Of a stretch of DNA of 64,000 nucleotides, positions 14,955 through 22,282 are shown in pieces; within the stretch, counting starts at the first letter, position 1, and the number at the start of each line of letters is the position of its first letter. Under the pieces are notes generated by a model, which saw nothing but the letters and a program-made list of their open reading frames with translations, was not told where the DNA came from and did not search any database. A program made the translations under genes and the position numbers. Source of the stretch: Microbacterium oleivorans (lineage in GTDB: Bacteria; Actinomycetota; Actinomycetes; Actinomycetales; Microbacteriaceae); the NCBI RefSeq assembly GCF_013389665.1, contig NZ_CP058316.1:682001-746000 (forward strand). Reading direction: 5' to 3'.

Positions 14955-15315
14955 TCGTTGCTTCGTTGACACCCTGGTCGTTCCCTCTCGCGAAGCCCTC
15001 GATGCACTTGTCGAGGGCGAACTGCACGTCGTGCTCGTGGACCGTGAAGCACTCGGTCCATCCCTTCCCGCCGCGGCCGAGCACCGCCTCGGCGTCGTCC
15101 CACCCGGTGAATGCCCGGGGGAACCAGCGCGCCAGCACACGCAGCGCCTCGCGCTCCCACGAGGCATCCGTGCCCCGGGCGCAGACGATCACGTGCGCGC
15201 CGGCGCGCATGAGCTTCTCGACGCGGCTCCACTTCCACGCGCGCCCCACCTTCAGGACGCGGGATGCCGGCCAGTAGACGACGTACGTCATCGCGAACGT
15301 CGGCATCGCGCTCAT
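14951..15315 (-). CDS. GIY-YIG / T5orf172-like nuclease domain protein, 3' end probably frameshifted
   Basis: About 120 residues start at ATG 15315, overlapping the methylase stop (ATGA). MTYVVYWPASRVLKVGRAWKWSRVEKL resembles the T5orf172/GIY-YIG pattern (strand-YxxxS/K-hydrophobic-K-hydrophobic-G, then Arg). EREALRVLARWF and FTVHEHDVQFALDKCIEGF follow. The reading frame has no stop near the next gene and would run on in low-quality sequence to 14263. A -1 shift in the last codons would meet the TGA at 14951, which makes a normal ATGA overlap with the next gene. A frameshift mutation or sequence error is likely. Confidence 0.6.
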
Positions 15316-15911
15316 GAGCACTCACCGTTCTTCGCGAAGGAGAGCATCCCGTCGGCAGCTGCGGCAACGGACCCAGAGCCCGGAAAAAGGTCATCCACCT
15401 GATCGGATGTTGGGTCGTAACCCAGCATCTCGAGCACCCACCGCGTCCACTCGGGCGGCTTCGACCCGAGGAACCCCTGCCTCCGCACGGGGGCGACGAG
15501 GATGTCACGCACGCGGAGACCCGTCGCGCGGTCACGGCGCGCCGGCGGCACGCACAGCACGACGGGCTCCCACGAGTTGACGACGCGTGCTCCTCCTGGG
15601 ACAGCGTTCGGTCGGCCCCAGATCGCGAGCTGCGCCCCAGCCGGTGCGGCCGCGATGAGGAGTCCGGTCGACGACGCGTGTCCTGCCACCGCCCAGCCGT
15701 CGTATTCGGCGGAGAGGCGCTTGACGAGCTCGACGTGCGCCGCTGGGTCATCCCAGCGCGCAGCCTCGGCATGATGGTCGGGCTTTCTCATCGGGCGGTG
15801 CGCGCTGCCGACGTATCCCCCGGCGGTGCGCTCTCGTCCGGAGCCGCGACCCTCGCCGTACCAGCGGTCGGCTCGGCCGAGGTACGGCGGGTCTGCGATG
15901 GCGAGCTTCAT
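15312..15911 (-). CDS. Phage DNA methyltransferase (DPPY type)
   Basis: This 199-residue protein starts at ATG 15911 (MKLAIADPPYLGRADRWY) behind a GGGAGAAGA-like site. It carries the catalytic DPPY at 7-10 and, near the C-terminus, DLFPGSGSVAAA, the SAM-binding FxGxG motif. This order (DPPY first, SAM motif last) marks an N6-adenine or N4-cytosine methylase of the beta-type arrangement. The target base cannot be told. No cognate restriction enzyme is visible, so it likely protects phage DNA from host restriction or acts in regulation. Confidence 0.85.
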   Translation of the reverse strand: MKLAIADPPYLGRADRWYGEGRGSGRERTAGGYVGSAHRPMRKPDHHAEAARWDDPAAHVELVKRLSAEYDGWAVAGHASSTGLLIAAAPAGAQLAIWGRPNAVPGGARVVNSWEPVVLCVPPARRDRATGLRVRDILVAPVRRQGFLGSKPPEWTRWVLEMLGYDPTSDQVDDLFPGSGSVAAAADGMLSFAKNGECS

Positions 15912-16210
15912 CGTCTTCTCCCTGCTGGTGCGAATGTGATCCCGCCGCGGCGGGCCTTGTGTGCTTCGGTGATGCGGGGGCAGAGCCCGAACGCGTCGAG
16001 TCGCATGGTGCGGCTGCCGCATAGCCCGCAGACCGGATAGATCGCGGCGTGCATCTGGTCGATGCGCGCGAACTCCGCTTCCCGCTCGCGGCGGACGTGC
16101 TCGCGGCGGCGGATGTCGAGCACCCAGCCCTTGTCGGTCTGCGACCAGCCGCCATCGGGGAGTGCGGCGACCTCGGCGCTGCAGCAGCCGAACTTGCATG
16201 CGGCCTTCAT
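15908..16210 (-). CDS. Small cysteine-rich (zinc-ribbon-like) prophage protein
   Basis: This 100-residue protein begins MKAACKFGCCSAEVAAL and later has PVCGLCGSRTMRLDAFGLCPR. Together these give CxxxCC and CxxC sets that could hold zinc. A basic helix (RRREHVRREREAEF) lies between. It overlaps the methylase gene by 4 bases. Function unknown. Confidence 0.65.
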   Translation of the reverse strand: MKAACKFGCCSAEVAALPDGGWSQTDKGWVLDIRRREHVRREREAEFARIDQMHAAIYPVCGLCGSRTMRLDAFGLCPRITEAHKARRGGITFAPAGRRR

Positions 16211-16506
16211 GACGCGAGCCCCATCTCGGCCTCACGCTCACGGACCCACTGCCGCTCGTAGTCGGCGTAGGTCACCCGCGGGTGCTTCTGCCAGTGCTCG
16301 AGTAGCTCGGGCGATGCGTACGCGCGGGCGCGGCGCTCGTTGCCCATGAACAGCGACCCCGGGTCGATGCCCGCCGCGCGGCCGCGTGCGTTCAGCAGCG
16401 CGCCGTTGGTCGCCTCCTCAGCGAGCATGTACGCCGCGAGGCGAAGCTCCTCGTACTCCTCCCGCACCTCCCGCCAATCAGCGAAGGCCGACCCGATGAT
16501 GCTCAT
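16207..16506 (-). CDS. Hypothetical prophage protein
   Basis: This 99-residue protein starts MSIIGSAFADWREVREEYEEL and is mainly helical, with YASPELLEHWQKHPRVTYADYERQW in the second half. It is linked by 4-base overlaps to the HNH gene upstream and the zinc-ribbon-like gene downstream. Not recognised. Confidence 0.6.
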   Translation of the reverse strand: MSIIGSAFADWREVREEYEELRLAAYMLAEEATNGALLNARGRAAGIDPGSLFMGNERRARAYASPELLEHWQKHPRVTYADYERQWVREREAEMGLAS

Positions 16507-16826
16507 GCCGCCAGCACCCACCCGCCGTCGTCGTCGAGGCGCACGCGGCCCCAGACGGAGTGCTTGATCGGGCGCTGGCGCGGGTTCGCCCACGAGGGGA
16601 CGATGAACCCGGCGAGCTCGGCCTTCGCGGGGTCGGCGTGGACGGCGTTGTGGCAGGTGCGGCACAGGTGCACGAGGTTCGCGGGCAGGTGGTCGCCGTG
16701 GCGGCGCAGCTGGCGGTGGTGCATGTCGGTCGCGCGCTCTCGTCCGCAGCGCTCGCACATGCCGCCGGAACGGCCCTTCACGACGGGGCGGGCGTCGGCC
16801 ATCGGGTCGACGGTCGGCCGGGTCAC
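16503..16826 (-). CDS. HNH endonuclease, second copy type
   Basis: This is a 107-residue HNH protein with C24/C27 (CERCGRE), H36-H37 (DMHHRQ), N50, C55/C58-H59 (LCRTCHN) and H63. The start is GTG 16826, overlapping the upstream stop as GTGA. It differs from the terminase-side HNH and lies among early genes, so it is more likely a recombination/replication nuclease or a homing-type gene than a packaging factor. Confidence 0.85.
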   Translation of the reverse strand: MTRPTVDPMADARPVVKGRSGGMCERCGRERATDMHHRQLRRHGDHLPANLVHLCRTCHNAVHADPAKAELAGFIVPSWANPRQRPIKHSVWGRVRLDDDGGWVLAA

Positions 16827-17293
16827 TTCTCCCCCCGCATCGACTTCGCGATCGACTGCAGCAGGGTCACGTCGCGCTCGACGGCCTCGGCGAAGTCCTT
16901 CGCGTACTCGAACAGCAGCCACGCCTCGTCGTACGCGTCGACGGCACGCATGAGGCGCTCGTCGACGCCGTACGCGAGTTCGCGCAGCTCGGTCATGGTG
17001 GCGCCGCGGCCGTACTCGTCGCGCAGCGTCTTGACCGCCAGGCCGAGGGCGATCTTCCGCTCCCGCTCGGCGGCCTTCAGCTTCTCCCGGTAGTCGGCGA
17101 GCGCGCCGGGTGCGGCGATGTTCTTCGCGCGAGCGATCGACAGTGCGCCGATCACCTGCGCCGGGGTCGGCGACCACTGGGCGAGGAGATCCTCGTCGAG
17201 GATCGCGACGTTCAGGGGGACGATGTCGAACCCGGCCGGGATGGTTACGAGCACCCCCGAGGCGGGGTCGACGTGGTTCGGTTCGTCGCTCAT
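16823..17293 (-). CDS. Hypothetical coiled-coil protein of the recombination module
   Basis: This 156-residue protein begins MSDEPNHVDPASGVLVTIPAG. From residue 60 it is a charged helical protein (ADYREKLKAAERERKIALGLAVKTLRDEYGRGATMTELRELAYG). Spacing is by 4-base overlaps on both sides. It sits between an HNH gene and the exonuclease partner gene. No recognised domain. Confidence 0.6.
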   Translation of the reverse strand: MSDEPNHVDPASGVLVTIPAGFDIVPLNVAILDEDLLAQWSPTPAQVIGALSIARAKNIAAPGALADYREKLKAAERERKIALGLAVKTLRDEYGRGATMTELRELAYGVDERLMRAVDAYDEAWLLFEYAKDFAEAVERDVTLLQSIAKSMRGEK

Positions 17294-18024
17294 CGCCGGC
17301 CGCCCTTGCGCTTCGACGCGCGGCGGCTCGCGCGGTTGCCGGGCAGGTGATCCTGCGGGCGGCGGATGCCTGCCTGCACCGTCGCCGCGCGCTCGGGGGT
17401 GGCTGGCCCTTGCGCGTCGACGCTCGGTCCCGGTGCGGGTGCCCAGTCGTCGGCGGCCGGCGCTTCGGCGAGCGCCTTGCGCTTGGCCTTCAGCTGACGG
17501 TGGAGCGCGGTGCCCTCGGCGTCGGCGCGGAACGCGCGCACGGCGCGCGCCTCACGGTCGATCGTGTCAATCTCGAGGACCGTCTGCGCGGCCTCGATCT
17601 CGGTAGCCCAGTCCCGCTGTGCGGGCGCCGCGGGCGCCTCCCACGGCGCCGGGTCGGCGGTCGCGGCGGGGCGATCGTCGAGCAGCGGGGCGAGGATGTC
17701 GGCGAAGACGACGCGGTACGCGTGGCGCTCGACCTCGGAGCCGAAGATCGTCATCGGCTTCTCGGCGCGGGTCGCGTTCCAGTCGGGGGTGTTCTGCTCC
17801 TGCTTCTCGTACTCGGCCCAGCTCACGACGATCTCGCGGGGCTGCTGGCCGGTGCGGGTGATGATGACGCGGGCGAGCAGGGGCGGCTCGGGCTTCACGT
17901 GGTAGCGAAGCCACTCGGCCTCCGGGTCGGCGAGGAACTGCGGGCCGTCGATCGCGGCGAGCTGGCCGGAGGCGAGCACGGCGGCGCGGGCGGCCTCGAC
18001 GGGGATCGTGCGGGGTTCGGGCAT
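17290..18024 (-). CDS. Putative recombination-associated protein next to the exonuclease
   Basis: This 244-residue protein has a conserved-looking core with REIVVSWAEYEKQ, then WNATRAEKPMTIFGSEVERHAYRVVFADIL. The W-x(5-8)-P-hydrophobic...A-x-R-x-hydrophobic-F-x-D pattern is similar to the end of the catalytic core in phage annealing proteins. The C-terminal 80 residues are Ala/Pro/Arg-rich and end very basic (NRASRRASKRKGGRR). It lies 3 bases from the YqaJ exonuclease gene, the slot of a single-strand annealing partner. The resemblance is weak, so the role is tentative. Confidence 0.6.
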   Translation of the reverse strand: MPEPRTIPVEAARAAVLASGQLAAIDGPQFLADPEAEWLRYHVKPEPPLLARVIITRTGQQPREIVVSWAEYEKQEQNTPDWNATRAEKPMTIFGSEVERHAYRVVFADILAPLLDDRPAATADPAPWEAPAAPAQRDWATEIEAAQTVLEIDTIDREARAVRAFRADAEGTALHRQLKAKRKALAEAPAADDWAPAPGPSVDAQGPATPERAATVQAGIRRPQDHLPGNRASRRASKRKGGRR

Positions 18025-18027
18025 GGC

Positions 18028-18984
18028 TCATGCCTCCTGGAAGTTGAGCGTCGTGCGACGGGTGGTCTTCGGGTGCTTGCGCTTGGCGGCGGCCTCGGCG
18101 AACGCGAGGTCGACGCGCAGCTGCTCGGCGCGGGCGTGCCCGTCGGGGTCAGCGGCTGCCCACGCGGCCTCGTCGATCGCGACGCTCTCGCTGACGGACA
18201 GCTGGAAGCCGCCGCTCTTGCCCATGCCGACAGCGCCGAAACGGGCGGCGTGCGGGAGCTTGGCGATCGCCTTCTTGAGCGCGGCGTTCGCGGTCTTCTC
18301 GGCGTCGACAGCGACGGTCAGCACGAGCTTGCGGGGCACCCACTCCTCGAGTGCGGCCGCGACCTCATCGGGGAGGTCGTCGACGTCGGGGCATCCGGCG
18401 TCACGCCAGGCGATGAAGTCGTCGGCGCGCTCAGTGAGCCACGCGATCATCTCCTCGTCGCGCTCGACGACGATCCACGTCGCGCCGTCCGTGGGCGGCT
18501 GGTCGTCCTCGTCGCGAACCTCGAAGCCGTAGAGACCGAAATCGGCGCCCATGACGCGGATCTGGAACTGCAGCTGCGCATAGTGCTCGATCGGGATGCC
18601 GTCGTGCTCCCACCCGTGCTCGTGCGACTTCACCTCGACGACGGCGAGGCGGCCGTCACCGTCCCACCCGAAGCCGTCGGGCGTCGCGCGGTGGAGGTCG
18701 TTGTCAGCGGCCGCCCAGAGCGCGTCGTTCGCGACGACGCTCTGCAGGCGCTCGGCTGCCTCGTCGAGCAGTGCGGCCTCGCGGGCGGACCCGGCGCGGG
18801 TGGCGGCGGTGCCGCGGAAGCGGGAGCCGTTCATCTTCTCTTCGGCGATCGTGCGGCGTGCCTTCAGCCCGGCGCGGGCGATGCGCCACGCGTTGGAGGC
18901 GGTGACGCCCTCGCCGCGCTCGGCGAGCCACAGCTCGCGGTCAGCGCCCGCGGGAACGATGATGCGTGCGGTCGGGTTCTTCAT
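18028..18984 (-). CDS. YqaJ-type (lambda exonuclease-like) viral recombinase nuclease
   Basis: This is a 318-residue exonuclease. Its N-terminal W-L-x-x-R-x-x-x-hydrophobic-TAS motif (ELWLAERGEGVTAS, 17-30) is typical of YqaJ. The PD-(D/E)xK catalytic residues are D103 (TPDGF), E117 and K119 (VVEVKSH), with Q138/Q140 in the following helix (YAQLQFQIRVMG). It resects DNA ends for phage recombination together with the neighbouring gene product and SSB. Its start overlaps the upstream small gene's stop by one base. Confidence 0.9.
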   Translation of the reverse strand: MKNPTARIIVPAGADRELWLAERGEGVTASNAWRIARAGLKARRTIAEEKMNGSRFRGTAATRAGSAREAALLDEAAERLQSVVANDALWAAADNDLHRATPDGFGWDGDGRLAVVEVKSHEHGWEHDGIPIEHYAQLQFQIRVMGADFGLYGFEVRDEDDQPPTDGATWIVVERDEEMIAWLTERADDFIAWRDAGCPDVDDLPDEVAAALEEWVPRKLVLTVAVDAEKTANAALKKAIAKLPHAARFGAVGMGKSGGFQLSVSESVAIDEAAWAAADPDGHARAEQLRVDLAFAEAAAKRKHPKTTRRTTLNFQEA

Positions 18985-19199
18985 CAGGCGCCTCGCTTCG
19001 GGAGAAGGTCGAGGGTCGTGTCCCACCACACCTCGACATTGGATGTGTTCATCGACGACAGGACCGCCTTGCCCGCGCGGCTGATCGCGCGGAACTTCCA
19101 CCGGGTCGCGCCGACGGTGACGATGTCCCCGACCTGCCACACGTCGATGGGCTTCGTGCGGGTCGGGATGGTCACCGGCGCGGCGTCGAGCACGCTCAT
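18984..19199 (-). CDS. Hypothetical small prophage protein
   Basis: This 71-residue protein begins MSVLDAAPVTIPTRTKPIDV, then WQVGDIVTVGATRWKFRAIS and a beta-rich end, VEVWWDTTLDLLP. It resembles small beta-barrel proteins in shape only. Placed by overlap between the membrane-protein gene and the exonuclease gene. No known family. Confidence 0.6.
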   Translation of the reverse strand: MSVLDAAPVTIPTRTKPIDVWQVGDIVTVGATRWKFRAISRAGKAVLSSMNTSNVEVWWDTTLDLLPKRGA

Positions 19200-19384
19200 G
19201 CGATCACCGCCAGACCGAGCCCGCAGAGAAGAGTCACGGCGACGGCGAAGCCACCGAGCGCGACGACCACCACACGGGCGAGCACCTCGCGCTCGTGGCT
19301 CAGGCGCATCTCCACGCCTTCGCCGACACGAGCCGGCACGGGCGCCGGAAGATCCGGGGCATTCAGATTCAGGGTCACAGTCAT
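19196..19384 (-). CDS. Small membrane protein of the early operon
   Basis: This 62-residue protein starts MTVTLNLNAPDLPAP at ATG 19384, with GAAGGA directly upstream. The second half is one strong membrane segment (VLARVVVVALGGFAVAVTLLCGLGLAVIA, about 34-62), so the N-terminus should face the cytoplasm or exterior as a short soluble arm. Small membrane proteins in early phage operons can act in superinfection exclusion; here that is only a possibility. Confidence 0.6.
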   Translation of the reverse strand: MTVTLNLNAPDLPAPVPARVGEGVEMRLSHEREVLARVVVVALGGFAVAVTLLCGLGLAVIA

Positions 19385-19478
19385 TCCTTCGGGTGTCAGG
19401 TGCCGCATCGGAGCGCGACGAAACATCGGGGACGTCGCCCCGAGTGATCGGTGGTGTGTCAGTGAGTGGCAGCCGGCA

Positions 19479-19610
19479 TCACTGCCGACCCATCCGGCGG
19501 AGCTTCTCGCGCGCCTCGCCGACGCAGATCGCAATCCAGGTGCCCCACAGAACGAGGCCAGCCGGGATCGCGAGCCATACGGGGATCTCGTCGGGGTTCA
19601 GATCGCTCAT
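19479..19610 (-). CDS. Very small membrane protein (43 aa)
   Basis: MSDLNPDEIPVWLAIPAGL continues into a single hydrophobic segment with tryptophans (VLWGTWIAICVG), then a basic tail, EAREKLRRMGRQ. The positive tail suggests an N-out, C-in orientation. ATG 19610 overlaps the upstream stop (ATGA), which supports it as a real gene despite its size. Confidence 0.6.
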   Translation of the reverse strand: MSDLNPDEIPVWLAIPAGLVLWGTWIAICVGEAREKLRRMGRQ

Positions 19611-19831
19611 GCCGCAGCGTCCGCTGTCTCGGCGGCCGGGTCGACAACCCGGCTCTTCAGCCACGCATCGAGATCCACCTCGTAGAAGGCGTTCAGCCGC
19701 CCCTGCTTGAAGACCTTCGGTCCGTCTCCTGCGGCGAGGAGGTTGCGGAACGTCTGGTAGGCCATGCCGCTGAACTCCGCTGCCGAGCGGGTGTTGAGCA
19801 CTCGCCCCGAGCGCACGATCGAGGCGCTCAT
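19607..19831 (-). CDS. Excisionase-like HTH protein
   Basis: This 74-residue protein begins MSASIVRSGRVLNTRSAAEFSG. The pattern LNTRSAAEFSGMAYQTFRNLLAAGDGPKVFKQGRLNAFYEVDLDAWLKSR is the MerR-like winged helix of phage excisionases and their relatives: a helix-turn-helix, then a wing ending in a Y-x-hydrophobic-x-D-hydrophobic-x-x-W-hydrophobic helix. It is the second gene of the leftward early transcript, a fitting place for the directionality factor of the nearby integrase. Confidence 0.75.
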   Translation of the reverse strand: MSASIVRSGRVLNTRSAAEFSGMAYQTFRNLLAAGDGPKVFKQGRLNAFYEVDLDAWLKSRVVDPAAETADAAA

Positions 19832-20097
19832 GATGCGGTTGCCAGTTCCAGCGGGGCGGCCGCTTCGCTGACCTGCTCGTCGCCGGTGACGATGGTGAAA
19901 ACGTCCTCGAACTTCACGGGGAACGTCAGCAGCACGGACGAGATGAAATGAGGTCCGGGCGCTGCCTTCCCGTTCAGGACGCGGGATGCAGTCGCCTTGT
20001 CGACGCGGAGTGCAGCGGCGAGACTCTGAAGAGTGTCGAGCCCCTGCTCGGCGCGCAGCTGCTTGAATCGCTCGGAGTCGATGATCAGCGTGGCCAT
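19828..20097 (-). CDS. Cro/C1-type HTH regulator, first gene of the early operon
   Basis: This 89-residue protein starts at ATG 20097 behind GGGGGAGAG. Its helix-turn-helix is DTLQSLAAALRVDKATASRVLNGKAAPGPHF (about 21-51), typical of Xre/Cro proteins. It is divergent from the larger repressor across the operator region, as cro is from cI, and would be the first product of PL. A Cro-like antirepressor function is inferred from layout. Confidence 0.78.
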   Translation of the reverse strand: MATLIIDSERFKQLRAEQGLDTLQSLAAALRVDKATASRVLNGKAAPGPHFISSVLLTFPVKFEDVFTIVTGDEQVSEAAAPLELATAS

Positions 20098-20115
20098 CTC
20101 TCCCCCTTCGGATAG

Positions 20116-20226
20116 GTTGCTGCAACTTCGGGTTGCTGGTGTGCAACTGATCGTAAGCGAGACGATGCGCTTGTGCAACCGTCAATTGGGTTGCTGCACT
20201 CCCTTGCACTGTTGCGCGAACGCAAC
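20116..20226. promoter_or_regulatory. Repressor operator array (GTTGC/GCAAC palindromes)
   Basis: There are two identical-format palindromes GTTGC-N6-GCAAC at 20132-20147 and 20211-20226, a compact one (GTTGC-T-GCAAC) at 20116-20126, and half-sites GCAAC at 20175-20179 and GTTGC at 20190-20194. One 16-bp site fills the PR spacer nearly exactly and the other covers the PL start. These are the expected targets of the repressor and/or Cro-like protein. Confidence 0.7.
20150..20178 (-). promoter_or_regulatory. Putative leftward early promoter PL
   Basis: On the minus strand, TTGCAC (20178-20173) is separated by exactly 17 bp from TACGAT (20155-20150). Predicted start near 20143, about 46 bases before the Cro-like ATG. 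The start falls inside the 20132-20147 palindrome, so binding there would block transcription. Confidence 0.65.
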
Positions 20227-20232
20227 TACAGT
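20204..20232 (+). promoter_or_regulatory. Putative rightward lysogeny promoter PR
   Basis: TTGCAC (20204-20209), a 17-bp spacer and TACAGT (20227-20232). The predicted start, about 7 bases after the -10, coincides with the GTG at 20240, implying a leaderless repressor mRNA. The spacer contains the 20211-20226 palindrome. Confidence 0.65.
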
Positions 20233-20239
20233 GAGGACC

Positions 20240-20653
20240 GTGAACGAGACCCGCTGGTGGAAGTACGTACAGGTCGTCGCTGGCGACGTGCAGGCGAAGG
20301 AGATCGCCGACGTCGTCGGCATCGACAAGTCGAACGTCACGCGCTGGAAGCAGGGCAGCCGCCCCGCCGTCGAGTTCGTGCTCAAGTTCGCGCGCGCCTA
20401 CGGACGATCGGTGATCGAGGCTCTGGCCGAGTCGGAGTACATCACCGACGACGAGGCCAATATCCGCGAGGTCAAGATCGGCGCCGAGGATCTTTCAGAG
20501 GTCGATCTCGCTCGCGAGCTACTCGGCCGCGTCGAGCGTCGCGCGTCCAGCAATGTCACCGTGGGCCGGTTCGGTGTCCGAGGTTCCGCGCAGGATGAAC
20601 GGGCTGTCGCCAAGAAGAAGGGTCGCGACCGCGGAGAGGACACCGACGCGTGA
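20240..20653 (+). CDS. Phage repressor-like HTH protein
   Basis: This 137-residue protein starts at GTG 20240 (VNETRWWKYVQVV). The helix-turn-helix is AKEIADVVGIDKSNVTRWKQGSRPAVEFVLKFARAYG (about 20-56). A middle stretch, ITDDEANIREVKIGAEDLSEVDLARELLGRVERR, may mediate oligomers. The C-terminus is basic and disordered. It is first in the int-side operon and overlaps the ImmA/IrrE-like gene by 4 bases (GTGA), so the pair resembles ImmR/ImmA of ICEBs1, where the protease cleaves the repressor to trigger induction. It is probably autoregulated through the operators before it. Confidence 0.8.
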   Translation: MNETRWWKYVQVVAGDVQAKEIADVVGIDKSNVTRWKQGSRPAVEFVLKFARAYGRSVIEALAESEYITDDEANIREVKIGAEDLSEVDLARELLGRVERRASSNVTVGRFGVRGSAQDERAVAKKKGRDRGEDTDA

Positions 20654-21102
20654 GTGACGAGCACATACGTCAGACCCTGCGTGACCTCGGCGTCAGCGTC
20701 CGCTACGTCCCGCTGGACGACGATCGCGACGGCGAGTACCTCCATCACCGCCGCTTGATCCGACTGCAGCCGGGGATGCCACGGCGTCTGCACCGGTCCG
20801 TGCTCGCGCACGAGTGCGCGCATGCCGTCTTCGGCGATGCGCCCAGCGCGTTCGGACCTGCCAACGCCAAGATGGAGCGCCGCGCGGACGAGTGGGCAGC
20901 CCTCCGGCTCATCGATATCGATGCGTACAAGCTCGCCGAATCGATCCACGCTGCTCACCCGCATGCGATCGCGCTCGAGCTCGACGTCACCGTCGACATC
21001 GTCGAGGCGTTTCAGCGCATCCTGTCCCGGTTCGGAGACACCGTCTACGTGCAGGCACGCATGGGCGCCGGCATGTGGCATCACCGCGAGACGGTGCACT
21101 GA
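20650..21102 (+). CDS. ImmA/IrrE-family metallopeptidase
   Basis: This 150-residue protein has the zinc protease motif HECAH (AHECAHAVFGD, about 53-57) after HHRRLIRLQPGMPRRLHRSVL, and a downstream acidic E-R-R-A-D-E-W-A that fits the third-ligand helix. The start GTG 20650 overlaps the repressor stop, and the stop overlaps the integrase ATG (TGATG), so all three genes are one operon. By analogy with ICEBs1 and several phages, it likely cleaves the adjacent repressor after DNA damage; this is inference. Confidence 0.88.
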   Translation: MSDEHIRQTLRDLGVSVRYVPLDDDRDGEYLHHRRLIRLQPGMPRRLHRSVLAHECAHAVFGDAPSAFGPANAKMERRADEWAALRLIDIDAYKLAESIHAAHPHAIALELDVTVDIVEAFQRILSRFGDTVYVQARMGAGMWHHRETVH

Positions 21103-22262
21103 TGGCCCGCCCGCCTCTCGAGCTCGAGACGTGGGGCCGCATCCGACGCACGACGATCGACGGCAAGCCGACCGCGTTCGCCTACTACCGCGACGCCGAC
21201 GGTGTCACGCGGCTGATGCAACGCCAGGGCAAGACGGCCGCGGAGTCGGAGCGTAATCTCGTGCGCGCCCTGAAAGCACGACTCACGCCGGCAAGCGACG
21301 AGATCACCGGAACATCGACCCTCTCGGAGCTCGCGCAGAAGTGGATCGACTCCCGCGCCCGGCTGGCCGAGGGGTCGATCCGCACCTACCGGAACGCGAT
21401 CAAGCACATCGACCGCGGCCTCGGGTCGGTGCGACTGCAAGAGGCAACCGTCCCGAAGCTCGATCGCTTCGTCATGGCCGTCGCGACGTCGTCAGGTCAC
21501 GGAACCGCGGCCACGGTGCACGTCGTCCTGCGCGGGATGTTCACGCTCGCGGCGCGGCACGGCGCCGTGCGGCCGAACCCGATGGCCGACGTCCCGAAGC
21601 CCGAGCGCCCGAAGCGCACCCGGCGCGCAGCGGCCCCCGACCTCGAGGTCGTCCGCGGCATCCGGTCCCGATTTGAGCAGTGGGACGCAGGGACCGAGCC
21701 GCGCCCCGAGAACGACCGGCGCCGCCGGCTCGCGCGCGCGAGCACGCTGCTCGACACGACGGACATGATCATCGGCACCGGCATGCGCACGGGCGAGCTG
21801 CTCGCGCTGCAGTGGGACGCGGTCGATCTCGCGACGCATCGCGTCGTCGTGCGTCGCACGATCGCTCAGGACCGTGACGAGCGGTTCTTCGTCCAGGACT
21901 TCACGAAGACCGACGCCGGCTACCGCGAGCTCGAGCTGCCGACGGAGGTCGTCGAGATGCTCATGCGCCGCCGCGTCGCGTCGTACACCGAGTTCGTCTT
22001 CCCGTCGGCAGTTGGCACCTTCCGGCACCCGAACAACTACCGCACGACCTGGCGCGCCGCGCTCGCGGGGACGCCGTACGCCGGTATCACCCCGAAGAGC
22101 TTCCGCAAGACGGTGGCGACGGTCATCCGTGACGAGCTCGGCATCGAAGCCGCGAAGGAACAGCTCGGCCACGAGGACAAGAAGACGACGGAGGCGCACT
22201 ACGCCGACGAGGTCCATCGCGGCCCTGCGAGCGCACTTGTTCTGTCGAAGCTGTTCACCTGA
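21102..22262 (+). CDS. int: Tyrosine integrase (site-specific recombinase)
   Basis: This is a 386-residue phage integrase. The AP2-like arm-binding region is at 1-60 and the SAM-like core-binding domain at 75-165 (LAQKWIDSRARLAEGSIRTYRNAIKHI). The catalytic residues are R229 (GTGMRTGE), K269, R335 (KSFRKT, with the usual first His replaced by Lys), H357 (LGHEDK) and Y367 (HYAD). It ends 81 bp from the 3' end of a tRNA-Thr gene on the other strand, the usual arrangement for tRNA-targeted integration. Promoter PR should drive it together with the repressor. Confidence 0.95.
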   Translation: MARPPLELETWGRIRRTTIDGKPTAFAYYRDADGVTRLMQRQGKTAAESERNLVRALKARLTPASDEITGTSTLSELAQKWIDSRARLAEGSIRTYRNAIKHIDRGLGSVRLQEATVPKLDRFVMAVATSSGHGTAATVHVVLRGMFTLAARHGAVRPNPMADVPKPERPKRTRRAAAPDLEVVRGIRSRFEQWDAGTEPRPENDRRRRLARASTLLDTTDMIIGTGMRTGELLALQWDAVDLATHRVVVRRTIAQDRDERFFVQDFTKTDAGYRELELPTEVVEMLMRRRVASYTEFVFPSAVGTFRHPNNYRTTWRAALAGTPYAGITPKSFRKTVATVIRDELGIEAAKEQLGHEDKKTTEAHYADEVHRGPASALVLSKLFT

Positions 22263-22282
22263 AAACCATGGGTAAACAATGG

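Noticed and set aside
14263..15315. Treating the GIY-YIG-like gene as a 350-residue protein to 14263
   Set aside because: After about residue 120 the frame is Gly/Arg/Ala-rich and overlaps a well-supported gene completely, so the extension is not taken as real coding sequence.
17110..19710. 866-codon open frame on the plus strand in the prophage recombination module
   Set aside because: Opposes four overlapping genes with clear protein character, including a YqaJ nuclease. Composition is that of a reverse-strand shadow.
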